From assembly GCA_002315325.1 (NCBI GenBank), contig DCGU01000087.1, forward strand, positions 930 through 19,438: a stretch of 18,509 bases of DNA, written 5' to 3'. The translations under genes and the position numbers were made by a program. Of the stretch, positions 7,412 through 15,298 are shown in pieces. How positions within the stretch are numbered: the first letter of the stretch is position 1; the number at the start of each line of letters is the position of its first letter. The notes beneath the pieces are model-generated. The model did no database searches. It saw only the letters and a list, made by a program, of their open reading frames with translations, and had not been told where the DNA came from. This stretch comes from Clostridiales bacterium UBA1770 (GTDB lineage: Bacteria > Bacillota > Clostridia > Oscillospirales > CAG-272).

Positions 7412-8476
7412 TTACTTACCTCCCTTTCTCCTTGCCGCGATACGGCTACGCCATACTTCAAATTCTGGGTGTCTGGTAAGTGCCATACCGGCCACTGAGA
7501 AAACGATCATCATGGCCTGAATGATATCCGACACGCTGGTAGGTACCCCAGTCGCCGCCTGCATGGTGGTTGAGCCTACCCGGAGTACAGCAAAGAAGAG
7601 TGCCGCAACCAGAGTTGCAATGGGGTGAAGCTGGCCGATCAGTGCCATTGCCACGCCGTCAAACCCGTAACCCGAACCAAAACCGTTGATCAGACGGAAC
7701 TGCGTACCAAGAAGCTCCGCGCCGCCGCCCAAACCGGCAATAGCTCCTGAAATGATGAAACTTGCAAGGATATACCGTTTAACTGCAATACCGTTAAAGC
7801 GGGATGCCGTCAGATTATAACCAACAGCCCGGAGTTTGAAGCCGCCGGAGGTCCAGAACAGCACATAGTAAAGAATAAGTCCCACTGCCAGTGCAATAAC
7901 AAACCCCCATGTGACGCGCATATTGGATACGATTCTTGGCAACCGAACCAGTTCATTGACTGCAGGAGTCTGCGGAACCGATTCATCGCGTATCCATGAG
8001 GTATAGATGGCTCCCATCAGGAGGGTGGCTACATAGTTGAGCATGATGGAGATAATCATCTCGTTCTGCCCTCTTGTAATTTTCAGAACACCCGGAATCA
8101 AGCCCCAGATGCCACCGGCTGCCGTTCCCGCCAGAAGGCAGAGCAAAATACCGGCAAACCCGGTAGCATTCGTGGCATAAGCCACCAAAAAGGTACAGAT
8201 CGAGCCCATCAGGAACTGTCCCTCGCCGCCCAGATTGAAAACGCCGCATTTATAGGCAAAGCAGGCACACAGGGAGGTAAACATCAGGGGAGTTGCCTTG
8301 GTCAGGGTCGTTCCAATATTAGCGGCTGAGCCAAAAGCACCTTGAAAGAGGTATTTCACCGCCATGAACGGATTTGCACCCAGCGCCGTCATGATGACGC
8401 CGCCGATGATAAAGGCCATCAGAACCGACAAAAGCGGGACAAAGAAGCTTCCTAAAGCTTTTTTCAGTTTTTCCAT
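7412..8476 (-). CDS. Nucleoside ABC importer permease, first subunit (NupP-like)
   Basis: This 354-residue membrane permease pairs with the following gene to form the transport channel. It is a BPD_transp_2 family member with about nine or ten hydrophobic segments, starting at residues 8-32. Motifs include LTKATPLMFTSLCACFAYKC, FNLGGEGQFLMGS, the coupling loop GGFKLRAVGYNLTASRFNGI, and GFGSGYGFDGVAMALIGQLH near the end. The C-terminal tail is basic and cytoplasmic. The ATG at 8476 follows GTAAGGGGGAT and lies 11 bases after the ATPase stop. The gene order ATPase, large permease, small permease matches Nup-type guanosine and nucleoside importers of Bacillus and Streptococcus. Confidence 0.92.
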   Translation of the reverse strand: MEKLKKALGSFFVPLLSVLMAFIIGGVIMTALGANPFMAVKYLFQGAFGSAANIGTTLTKATPLMFTSLCACFAYKCGVFNLGGEGQFLMGSICTFLVAYATNATGFAGILLCLLAGTAAGGIWGLIPGVLKITRGQNEMIISIMLNYVATLLMGAIYTSWIRDESVPQTPAVNELVRLPRIVSNMRVTWGFVIALAVGLILYYVLFWTSGGFKLRAVGYNLTASRFNGIAVKRYILASFIISGAIAGLGGGAELLGTQFRLINGFGSGYGFDGVAMALIGQLHPIATLVAALFFAVLRVGSTTMQAATGVPTSVSDIIQAMMIVFSVAGMALTRHPEFEVWRSRIAARRKGGK

Positions 8477-8487
8477 ACCGATCCCCC

Positions 8488-9999
8488 TTACTTACCGGTC
8501 ATTGCCATGGAAATCTCCTCGATGGGAGGATTCTTTCCGCTGTACTCACCCATGAACCTTCCTTCAAACATCACCAGAATCCGGTCTGACATTTCCAATA
8601 CCTCATCAAAGTCCGCACTGATCAGAAGGATGCCGACACCTCGTTCTCTGGCGGCAATCATCTGATCGTGGATAAAACGTGATGCCCCGATATCCAGACC
8701 GCGTGTCGGATGGGTTGCCACCAGAAGCTCCGGCTCAGATTCCAGTTCCCTCGCCAGAACCACCTTCTGCTGGTTGCCGCCCGAAAGGGCGCGTACCTTT
8801 TCCGCTGAAGAGGAACACTTGATATTGTACTTCTTGATCATTTTATCGGCATAGTCATTGATCGCGTGCTTATTCAAAAGCGTACCTTTTCCGTAGCTGA
8901 AGCCATCGCCCCGACTATTTTTCAGAATCAGGTTCTCCGCAACATCCATATCCCCCACCAGTCCCTGATGATTACGGTCCTCCGGGACATGGGATACACC
9001 GTTTCGGATAAAGTCATAAGGATCAAAGATCGACACCTTATGCTCCTTCAGGGAAATACTTCCGGCCTCCGGGGAAATCACACCGGTGATCATCTGTGCC
9101 AGTTGAGTCTGTCCGTTGCCGTCCACACCGGCAATACCGACAATCTCCCCCTTACGAATCGTCATGGAAATACCATCAAGACCGCTGTGTTTTTGCTTCT
9201 TATGATACTCCACGCCCGAAAGCTCGGCAACCGCAGCCTTGCCTGTGCAGTCTTTCTTCTCATATTGGGAGACCGCAAGCTCACGCCCCATCATCATGGC
9301 GGACAGCTTTGCCCCATCGGTTTCGGATCGGTTTACGGTACCGACCACTTCACCCGTCCGCAGAACGGTGATGCGGTCGGAAATATGCAGGACTTCACGC
9401 ATTTTATGGCTGATGAATATGATGCTCTTACCCTCGCTGACCAGCTTGCGCATGATGGAAAAGAGGCCTTCCACCTCAATGTCGGTAAGTGCGGCAGATG
9501 GCTCATCCAAAATCAGAAGATCTGCACCGTGATAGAGTGCCTTCAGAATCTCGGTTCGCTGTTGCTCCCCCACCGAAATCTCGCTGATACGCTTATCCAA
9601 TTGAACATCCAGACCATACTTGGCCGACAATTCTTCAATTTCGCGTCTTCTGGCATTCCGATCAATCAGAATGCCCTTTGCGTGCTTATCGCCGAGGATG
9701 ATGTTTTCAAACACCGTCATGGCCTCCACCAACATAAAGTGCTGATGTACCATACCGATGCCCAATCGAACCGCCTGACTGGGAGATTCAATTCTGACCT
9801 CCCTGCCTTCCAGGAATATTTTACCCTCTGTGGGCTTGACCAGCCCGATGAGGATATTCATTAAGGTGGATTTACCTGCGCCATTTTCTCCCAACAGGGT
9901 CAATACTTCTCCGTGATTGACCGTAAGTGAGACATCCTTGTTGGCAAATTTTCTGCTGAAGCGTTTACTGATGTGTTCCATGCGTAAAAGTTCACTCAA
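8488..9999 (-). CDS. Two-domain ATPase of the nucleoside ABC importer (NupO-like)
   Basis: This 503-residue cytoplasmic ATPase has two tandem nucleotide-binding domains and powers the importer. The first domain is complete: Walker A GENGAGKST (37-45), Q-loop MVHQHF (Q86), signature SVGEQQ (142-147), Walker B LLILDEP (161-167). The second is degenerate, as normal in this family: GVDGNGQTQ (291-299) lacks the Walker A lysine, the signature LSGGNQQ (405-411) is intact, and LLVATHPTRGLD (425-436) lacks the Walker B glutamate. The start is TTG at 9999, which gives the family-like N-terminus MSELLRMEHISKRF. The alternative ATG at 9981 has no ribosome site. A six-codon frame (ATG at 10016) ends in a TGA that overlaps the TTG and may couple translation. 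First gene of the operon. Confidence 0.92.
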   Translation of the reverse strand: MSELLRMEHISKRFSRKFANKDVSLTVNHGEVLTLLGENGAGKSTLMNILIGLVKPTEGKIFLEGREVRIESPSQAVRLGIGMVHQHFMLVEAMTVFENIILGDKHAKGILIDRNARRREIEELSAKYGLDVQLDKRISEISVGEQQRTEILKALYHGADLLILDEPSAALTDIEVEGLFSIMRKLVSEGKSIIFISHKMREVLHISDRITVLRTGEVVGTVNRSETDGAKLSAMMMGRELAVSQYEKKDCTGKAAVAELSGVEYHKKQKHSGLDGISMTIRKGEIVGIAGVDGNGQTQLAQMITGVISPEAGSISLKEHKVSIFDPYDFIRNGVSHVPEDRNHQGLVGDMDVAENLILKNSRGDGFSYGKGTLLNKHAINDYADKMIKKYNIKCSSSAEKVRALSGGNQQKVVLARELESEPELLVATHPTRGLDIGASRFIHDQMIAARERGVGILLISADFDEVLEMSDRILVMFEGRFMGEYSGKNPPIEEISMAMTGK

Positions 10000-10087
10000 A
10001 GCGCACCACTTCCCATCTTACTCTTGAAATTACATCCTGTATTTTCTTCTTTTTCATTTGGTTCCGCAAGAAAGGATAATTTTCGTC

Positions 10088-10116
10088 ATTATACCACATT
10101 ACCCGATTACTGTCAA
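10088..10116 (-). promoter_or_regulatory. Perfect-consensus promoter of the nucleoside importer operon
   Basis: The - strand carries TTGACA (10116-10111) and TATAAT (10093-10088), both exact, with a 17-base spacer and a TGG extension before the -10. Transcription would start near 10081. Such a strong core promoter is normally held by a repressor or limited at translation. A weak TTG start and a short upstream frame here would fit the latter. Confidence 0.9.
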
Positions 10117-10293
10117 TTCTTTATTGTCTGCATACAAGCCATTGATGTTTGAGATTTAATCTGTTTATAAAATTTTTCTTTCGGTTTTCATGTGATATTG
10201 TCTTTATTTTAAACGTTGCCTTGTCATAGATAGTGCAGTATTTACCTATAAAACCATGATTTTTTTCGTAAAATTTTTCCCCTTTCTTCTCAC

Positions 10294-10330
10294 CAAAAAA
10301 ACAAGCCCAAAATGTGATTTTGAGCCTGTT
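10294..10330 (-). terminator. Intrinsic terminator of the transporter-xdh-mocA operon
   Basis: A 14-pair stem joins 10300-10313 and 10317-10330 across the 3-base loop, and is followed on the - strand by TTTTTT. Two positions pair only as G-T wobbles on the - strand and would be A-C mismatches on the + strand, so the structure is strand-specific and belongs to the upstream mocA transcript. Confidence 0.85.
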
Positions 10331-10405
10331 TATTTTTGTGAATTATTTTGTTTAAACCGATTCTGTCGCGCGATGCCCACACTTTCTGCGTTTCCGATAT
10401 TGAAA

Positions 10406-10996
10406 TCAGGTCCTCAGCTTTTCCATATCTGCGGGAAAATCAATATCCCATAATTCGCAAGGGTCACACAGAACCTTTTCCACCCGATCAGGGACATTGC
10501 GCAGGATAACCTTGCCGCCCTTATCTCCGGTCAGCTCCATGAGCTTTGCGGCAAGGAACCCTGCAAATAAAACCGGATTGCCTGTGTTTTCTCCGTCCCA
10601 TGCACAGGCGGCAATCGGTCCTGCACTCTCCGGAGCAGAGGCCAGTCTGATCTTGAGAATTTTTTCCACCGTCCCTGCACAGATCCTCGGCTGGTCGGCG
10701 GCAAGGAAGAGAACGGCATCCTCTGCCCTGACTTCTCCGCAGACGCGCACGGCAGCCTTGACGGTATAGGAAAGCCCTTGTTCGCTTTCAGGGCAATTCA
10801 CCCCCGCTTTTCCTACCTCTTTCAGAATTTCCGGGTAGCGCGTCACTACATGGAGGCTTGCACCGGTCTTATCGGAAACCTCCTTTAAAACCTCATAACC
10901 GTACCGCCAGACCGGGTATCCCTGTAGTTCTGTCAAAAGCTTATTGCCGCCGAAGCGCCTGCCGCTTCCTGCGGCAAGCAGACAGAGATGAATCAT
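10406..10996 (-). CDS. mocA: MocA-like molybdenum cofactor nucleotidyltransferase
   Basis: This 196-residue protein has a nucleotidyltransferase fold (NTP_transf_3 type) beginning MIHLCLLAAG with the nucleotide-binding loop AAGSGRRFGGNKL (8-20). AADQPRI supplies the metal-binding Asp. The family activates molybdopterin with CTP or GTP. Next to a xanthine-dehydrogenase-family enzyme the expected reaction is CTP transfer to give molybdopterin cytosine dinucleotide. Its ATG (10996) overlaps the stop of the molybdopterin subunit as ATGA, so translation is coupled. A longer frame from 11056 would extend into that subunit and is not needed. It is the last gene of the operon, before a strong terminator. 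MobA-type GTP use cannot be excluded from sequence alone. Confidence 0.82.
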   Translation of the reverse strand: MIHLCLLAAGSGRRFGGNKLLTELQGYPVWRYGYEVLKEVSDKTGASLHVVTRYPEILKEVGKAGVNCPESEQGLSYTVKAAVRVCGEVRAEDAVLFLAADQPRICAGTVEKILKIRLASAPESAGPIAACAWDGENTGNPVLFAGFLAAKLMELTGDKGGKVILRNVPDRVEKVLCDPCELWDIDFPADMEKLRT

Positions 10997-13302
10997 TCTC
11001 CGTCTCCCGCACTCAAGGCAATCTTTTCCGGGGTAATGGGTAAGGTACGGAACCACTTACCTGTAGCTCGGTAGACCGCATGGGCAATGGCAGGAGCCGG
11101 GGTATTGATGACAATTTCGCCAAGCGATTTGGCACCGAAGGGGCCGGCTTCCTCGTAACTGGGGGCAAAATCCACATGGATTCTGCCGGTTTCCAATCTG
11201 GTCGGGATTCGGTAGAGCATCAGGGAATTTTCTGCAAGGCGCCCCTTCTCATCATAGTTGATGTCTTCTGTCAGGGTCATGCCAATGGCCTGAACGATAC
11301 CCCCCTCGCCTTGAATCCGGGCAAGCGCCGGGTTGATAACGGTACCGCAGTCAATGACTCCCTGATAATCCAGAACACAGACGCTTCCTGTTTCGGGATC
11401 AATTTCAATCTCGGCCATACCCACCATAAACGGAGGCGGGGAGGTTGGACTGGTATTGGATGCGGTTGCCTCGGCCGCAAGGGCGTTTCCGTTCATAGAG
11501 GCATCGGCAATTGCTGCGGCAGACACCGATCTTTTCCGATCGGCGGTGAAAACGGTGTTATCTTCAAAGGTCAATTCCTCCGGAGGAAGCTCCAGCATAC
11601 CGGAGGCAATCCGTTTCATCCGTTCTTTTAATTCTTCGGCGGCTTTGACGACCGCTTTTCCGGTAATGAAGGTGGTCGATGAGGCGTAAGAACCCGAATC
11701 GTATGGAGAACGGTCGGTATTGGCACCCGACACCGTAATAAGCTCCAGCGGGCACTCCATACAGTCGGCCAGCATCTGAGCAAGGATGGTATCACAGCCG
11801 GTACCCATATCGGCGGCACCGATGAGCAGCGTATATCCGCCGCCGTCCTCCAAACGGACGGTCGCCGAGCCGACGTCGATACCGGAAATACCGGAACCCT
11901 GCATGGCCATGGCCATACCGGCCGTACGAATTTTACCGTCCGGCATACGGCGAACGGGATATTTATTTGCCCAGCCGAACTTTTCGGCGCAGGAACGCAG
12001 ACACTCGGAGAGCGTGCAGGAAGAAGCCGGTTCGTGATAATAGGCCGGCATAACGGCGCCCTCTTTGACACAGTTGTTCAGGCGCAGTGCGAGCGGGTCG
12101 AGATTTAGTTTGGAAGCAAGTTCGTTCACGGCACTTTCAACGGCAAAGATGCCCTGTGTGGCACCGAATCCGCGATACGCACCGGACGACTGCACGTTGG
12201 TGTAAACGACGTCGTAGCGGAAGCGGAAGGCCTCCAGGGAACTTGTATACAACGGAATGGACTTGTGCCCCGTCAATCCGACGGTGGCCCAGCCGTGCTC
12301 GCCGTAGGCACCGGTGTTGGACAATGAATACATATCGATGGCGCGAATCGTGCCGTCCTTCATGGCACCGAGACGCACGTTGATTTCCATTTCATGGCGC
12401 GGTGAGCCTGCCTCCAGCGCCTCTTTGCGCGTGTAGATAATCATGGCCGGCCGACCGGTTTTATGGGTAACGAATGCGGGATACACTTCGCAGACCGCCG
12501 TCTGTTTGGCACCGAAACCGCCGCCGATACGCGGCTTTTCCACCACGATATCCGACTTGGAAATGCCGAGTGCGTGGGCGATAATGCGGCGCACGTGGAA
12601 GACGATTTGCGTGGACGAGGTGACGTGCATACGGCCGAACGCATCCATATACGTCAAGGTACGGAACGTCTCGAGGGGGACCTGGTTGACTGCCTTGATA
12701 TGATAGGGGTGCGAAATAATGACGTCACAGGTTTTGAAGACGGCCTCGACGTCGCCGTCACCGTCCGCCCCGGTGGCGCACAGGTTGCGCTTGGGATCGG
12801 CGCCCGTAAACGGGCAAAGCGCGTGGTAATTGTCCTCCGGATGCACGATGGTTTCGTTATCCAGGGCCGTGTGGAAATCCAGGACGGCAGGCAGTACTTC
12901 ATACTCCACCGCAATGGCATCGAGTGCCGCATCGGCACTCTCCTCGTTTTCCGCCGCAACGATGGCGACGGGGTCGCCGACGTGGCGCAGGTGCGGGTCG
13001 AGAATCAGACGGTCGTGCGGGGAGGTTTCGGGATAGGTTTGACCTGCTTCGGTGTACCGCTCGTTCGGCACGTCACGGTAGGTATAAACGGCAACGACGC
13101 CGGGGATTTTTTCTGCCTCTTCCACGGAAATGGCGGTAATGACGGCATGCGCGTGCGGGCTGCGCAGCAGTTTGACCGTGAGGCAGCCTTCGGGCTTAGG
13201 CATATCGTCCACGTAGACGGGCTTACCCGTCAAGAGCTGCATGGCGTCGATTTTGCGGACGGCAGCGCCGACGATTGTTTTGTTGGTGTTTTCGGTGTTC
13301 AC
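10993..13302 (-). CDS. xdhA: Xanthine-dehydrogenase-family molybdopterin-binding subunit
   Basis: This 769-residue catalytic subunit hydroxylates purine-type or other N-heterocyclic substrates at a molybdenum centre. The N-terminal aldehyde oxidase/XDH a/b hammerhead domain spans about 10-140 (GKPVYVDDM, LRSPHAHA). The molybdopterin-binding part has GGGFGAK (260-266), AYRGFG (375-380), MGTGCDT (499-505) and GPFGAKSLGE, whose Glu (about 729) is the expected catalytic base. The enzyme therefore looks active. The start is GTG at 13302, because GGAGGG lies just upstream and the codon overlaps the stop of the [2Fe-2S] gene as GTGA. An ATG start further upstream would lie well inside that gene. Base usage changes abruptly near 11.8 kb, about residue 494, within a single intact frame (see findings). 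Actual substrate (xanthine, hypoxanthine, nicotinate-like) is not determinable. Confidence 0.9.
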   Translation of the reverse strand: MNTENTNKTIVGAAVRKIDAMQLLTGKPVYVDDMPKPEGCLTVKLLRSPHAHAVITAISVEEAEKIPGVVAVYTYRDVPNERYTEAGQTYPETSPHDRLILDPHLRHVGDPVAIVAAENEESADAALDAIAVEYEVLPAVLDFHTALDNETIVHPEDNYHALCPFTGADPKRNLCATGADGDGDVEAVFKTCDVIISHPYHIKAVNQVPLETFRTLTYMDAFGRMHVTSSTQIVFHVRRIIAHALGISKSDIVVEKPRIGGGFGAKQTAVCEVYPAFVTHKTGRPAMIIYTRKEALEAGSPRHEMEINVRLGAMKDGTIRAIDMYSLSNTGAYGEHGWATVGLTGHKSIPLYTSSLEAFRFRYDVVYTNVQSSGAYRGFGATQGIFAVESAVNELASKLNLDPLALRLNNCVKEGAVMPAYYHEPASSCTLSECLRSCAEKFGWANKYPVRRMPDGKIRTAGMAMAMQGSGISGIDVGSATVRLEDGGGYTLLIGAADMGTGCDTILAQMLADCMECPLELITVSGANTDRSPYDSGSYASSTTFITGKAVVKAAEELKERMKRIASGMLELPPEELTFEDNTVFTADRKRSVSAAAIADASMNGNALAAEATASNTSPTSPPPFMVGMAEIEIDPETGSVCVLDYQGVIDCGTVINPALARIQGEGGIVQAIGMTLTEDINYDEKGRLAENSLMLYRIPTRLETGRIHVDFAPSYEEAGPFGAKSLGEIVINTPAPAIAHAVYRATGKWFRTLPITPEKIALSAGDGE

Positions 13303-13763
13303 GCTTTGCCCTCCTTTTTCGCATTCAAAAAGGCACGGATGCCGCGAAGTTGTCCCTCGTAACCCGAACAGCGGCAAAGGTTACCGGCAAGATAGGCACG
13401 GATTTCATCATCCGTGGGATCGGGATTTTCCCGCAAAAGGGCGATGGTATTCATCACGTAACCGGGGTTGCAAAAGCCGCACTGGTCGGCCCCCTGGTCG
13501 GCAATAAAGCCGACGAATGCCTCGGCTTCCTCCTGAAGGCCCTCCAGCGTCGTGACGGTTCTGCCCTCGACGCGGGCAACGGGTACGGAACAGGAAAGGA
13601 CGGGCTTATCGTCCATAAAAACGGTGCAAAGACCGCAAACGGTATTTTCACAACCGCATTTTACGCTCTTCATACCGAGGGCACGCAAAACGTCAAGCAG
13701 CGGCGTATCGGGAGATTCCTCCACCGTAACGGCCCGTTTATTTAAAATGAAATCAATTTTCAT
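13299..13763 (-). CDS. xdhC: [2Fe-2S] electron-transfer subunit of the xanthine-dehydrogenase-family enzyme
   Basis: This 154-residue small subunit carries two [2Fe-2S] clusters that pass electrons from molybdenum to FAD. The N-terminal plant-type cluster uses Cys38, Cys43, Cys46 and Cys58 (CGCENTVCGLC, then LSC); Cys36 is an extra cysteine. The C-terminal helical cluster uses Cys95, Cys98, Cys130 and Cys132 (QCGFCNPG and NLCRCSGYEGQ). All expected ligands are present and the length is normal. The ATG at 13763 follows GGAGGTG and overlaps the FAD gene by 11 bases, while the stop overlaps the next start by 4. Tight stoichiometric expression of the three subunits is expected. Confidence 0.95.
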   Translation of the reverse strand: MKIDFILNKRAVTVEESPDTPLLDVLRALGMKSVKCGCENTVCGLCTVFMDDKPVLSCSVPVARVEGRTVTTLEGLQEEAEAFVGFIADQGADQCGFCNPGYVMNTIALLRENPDPTDDEIRAYLAGNLCRCSGYEGQLRGIRAFLNAKKEGKA

Positions 13764-14520
13764 GGGGCGCACCTCCGACGGCAAGAATCGCACGGTTGAT
13801 TAAGACGCGCGTAACATGGTCACGGTAAACGGCAGTTTGCGTTGCGTTGGGTTTTACGGGCATATCCGCAAAAAACGCATCGGCGCTTGCATCTTTACAG
13901 GCAAACGTTTTGGCACAGGGACGCACGGGCACGGGCGAGGCGCAAACCGTAATTTGCTCTCCCCTTTTGGCAGCCGCCACCGTCACGAAGGGGAAATCGG
14001 TGGCACTGTGGCGATGGGCAAAAACCGCGACTGCGTCCGGTGCCGTTTTCGGCAGCGTGATATACGTTAAGACGTCGTGCAGAATGCCGCCGCCCACGTA
14101 CGAAGCAATGGGCATCTCACCTGCCTCGACAAAGGTCAGTGTGGCCCCCAGCGCCATGAACAGCGTCGTGACGTCCGAAAAGCCGAAGCGGCCGAAAATA
14201 CTGCCGCCCACGGTGGCACCGTTGCGGAACTGCACGCCGACGATGGGAGAGAACGACGTTTTTACCGCGTCCTTCGTATATGCAGCGAACGCGGGCGACG
14301 TTTCGAGTTGGCGCAGCGTCACGTAAGCACCGATTTTCAAACCGTCCGCCGTTTCCTCGATTGTATCGAGTCCCAATGCGGAAAGGTCGATTGCGGTATC
14401 AAATTGTTTTTTTTGCATACGGACCCACATGCCGCCGCCGAGCACAATGGTGTTGGGCTGTTTGGCGTATGCGAGTGCCTGCTCCGGCGTGGCGGGTTTG
14501 ACTAACTGTGTAAATTTCAT
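13753..14520 (-). CDS. xdhB: FAD-binding subunit of the xanthine-dehydrogenase-family enzyme
   Basis: This 255-residue subunit holds FAD and hands electrons to the external acceptor. The flavin-binding fold shows NTIVLGGGMWVRM (23-35) and the second motif RNGATVGGSIFGRFGFSD (99-116), where many relatives have GGN rather than GGS. The protein is shorter than typical members (about 280-300) because the C-terminal flavoprotein domain is compact, but no frameshift is evident. The ATG at 14520 follows GGAAGGA. A longer frame from 14655 would overlap the ATPase gene and adds an implausible arginine-rich leader. It starts 16 bases after the ATPase stop, which joins the transporter and enzyme genes in one transcript. 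Confidence 0.9.
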   Translation of the reverse strand: MKFTQLVKPATPEQALAYAKQPNTIVLGGGMWVRMQKKQFDTAIDLSALGLDTIEETADGLKIGAYVTLRQLETSPAFAAYTKDAVKTSFSPIVGVQFRNGATVGGSIFGRFGFSDVTTLFMALGATLTFVEAGEMPIASYVGGGILHDVLTYITLPKTAPDAVAVFAHRHSATDFPFVTVAAAKRGEQITVCASPVPVRPCAKTFACKDASADAFFADMPVKPNATQTAVYRDHVTRVLINRAILAVGGAPHEN

Positions 14521-14536
14521 AGTTATCCTTCCCGGG

Positions 14537-15298
14537 TTATTCGGCTGACAACCCGTTTTCTGTCGAAAAAATGCGGATGGCGGGATAGATTTGACGCAGC
14601 AGCTCCTGCGCCTTCTCCGCCGTCGTTTCATGCGGGGAAAACGCGGCGGCAACACCGCCGTCTTTTAATAATAAAATCGTGTCGGCATATTTCAATGCCA
14701 AGGCAGGATCGTGCAGCGTACACAACAGGATTTTATCAGCGGCAGATTCTTTCGCCCTGTGCATAAAGTCATGGGTACGGTTATAATCAAGGGCACTCGT
14801 CGGTTCGTCCAGCAGCATCAAGGGCGTGTTCTGCACCGCTGCTGCCAACAGCGCCGTGAGCTGCCGTTCACCGGCACTCATGTTTTCCAACGGCACGGAA
14901 AGCAGTGAAAGGGCTCCCATTTGTTGCGCCAAGTCGCGAATGGTCTGTCTGTCCGTTTGGGTAGGATGAGAAAACAAATCCGACTTGGCGTAAAGCGCCA
15001 ATTCCGCCAATGCCTGCCCCGTAATCCCGTGCAGCGTTTGATGGCTGCCGAGTACGGCGGACACGCGGCGAGCTCTCATTTTGGGTGAAAGATTTAAAAG
15101 ATTTTCACCGTTCAGCGTAACGGTACCGCTGCGCGGGGGAACGATGCCGAGCAAAGCACGGAACAACGTGGTTTTACCGCTACCGTTCTGCCCGAGCAGG
15201 ACGTGCAGCCCGCGTTCAAGCGAAAACGACAGGTCGTTCAAAATCGTTTTGTCGTCGTAGGCACAGGTGAGATGACTGACGGTTAACACGTTTGTCAC
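14537..15298 (-). CDS. FecCD-type ABC importer ATPase, possibly for molybdate or tungstate
   Basis: This 253-residue ATPase of the BtuD/FecE class is complete: Walker A GQNGSGKTT (36-44), Q-loop GSHQ (Q87), signature MSAGERQ (140-146), Walker B LMLLDEP (160-166), and the H-loop histidine in TLHDPALA (H196). It would drive the permease encoded just upstream. The start is GTG at 15298, which overlaps the permease stop as GTGA and has a near-ideal GGAGGTGAT site. The relationship to iron-siderophore, B12 and MolC molybdate ATPases is clear, but the ligand is not encoded in this subunit. Its position within a molybdoenzyme operon favours molybdate or tungstate. Confidence 0.9.
   Translation of the reverse strand: MTNVLTVSHLTCAYDDKTILNDLSFSLERGLHVLLGQNGSGKTTLFRALLGIVPPRSGTVTLNGENLLNLSPKMRARRVSAVLGSHQTLHGITGQALAELALYAKSDLFSHPTQTDRQTIRDLAQQMGALSLLSVPLENMSAGERQLTALLAAAVQNTPLMLLDEPTSALDYNRTHDFMHRAKESAADKILLCTLHDPALALKYADTILLLKDGGVAAAFSPHETTAEKAQELLRQIYPAIRIFSTENGLSAE

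Larger units (their letters stand above)
10000..10405. other. Intergenic region: leader, promoter, AT-rich spacer and mocA terminator
   Basis: This 406-base gap has no convincing gene. From right to left it holds the untranslated tail and terminator of the mocA operon (10294-10330), an AT-rich spacer (about 10117-10293) with no recognised operator, the importer promoter (10116-10088), and an 82-base leader with a six-codon frame at 10016-9996. A 65-residue + strand frame at 10256-10453 crosses the terminator and mocA's end and looks fortuitous. Confidence 0.6.

Noticed and set aside
10176..10190. PurR-box-like AAAACCGAAAGAA on the - strand upstream of the importer promoter
   Set aside because: Only a partial match, single rather than paired, and about 60 bases upstream of the -35; too weak to call a purine operator.
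12463..13362. + strand frame of 299 residues opposite xdhA
   Set aside because: Antisense shadow of a well-supported gene whose - strand frame carries all expected motifs.
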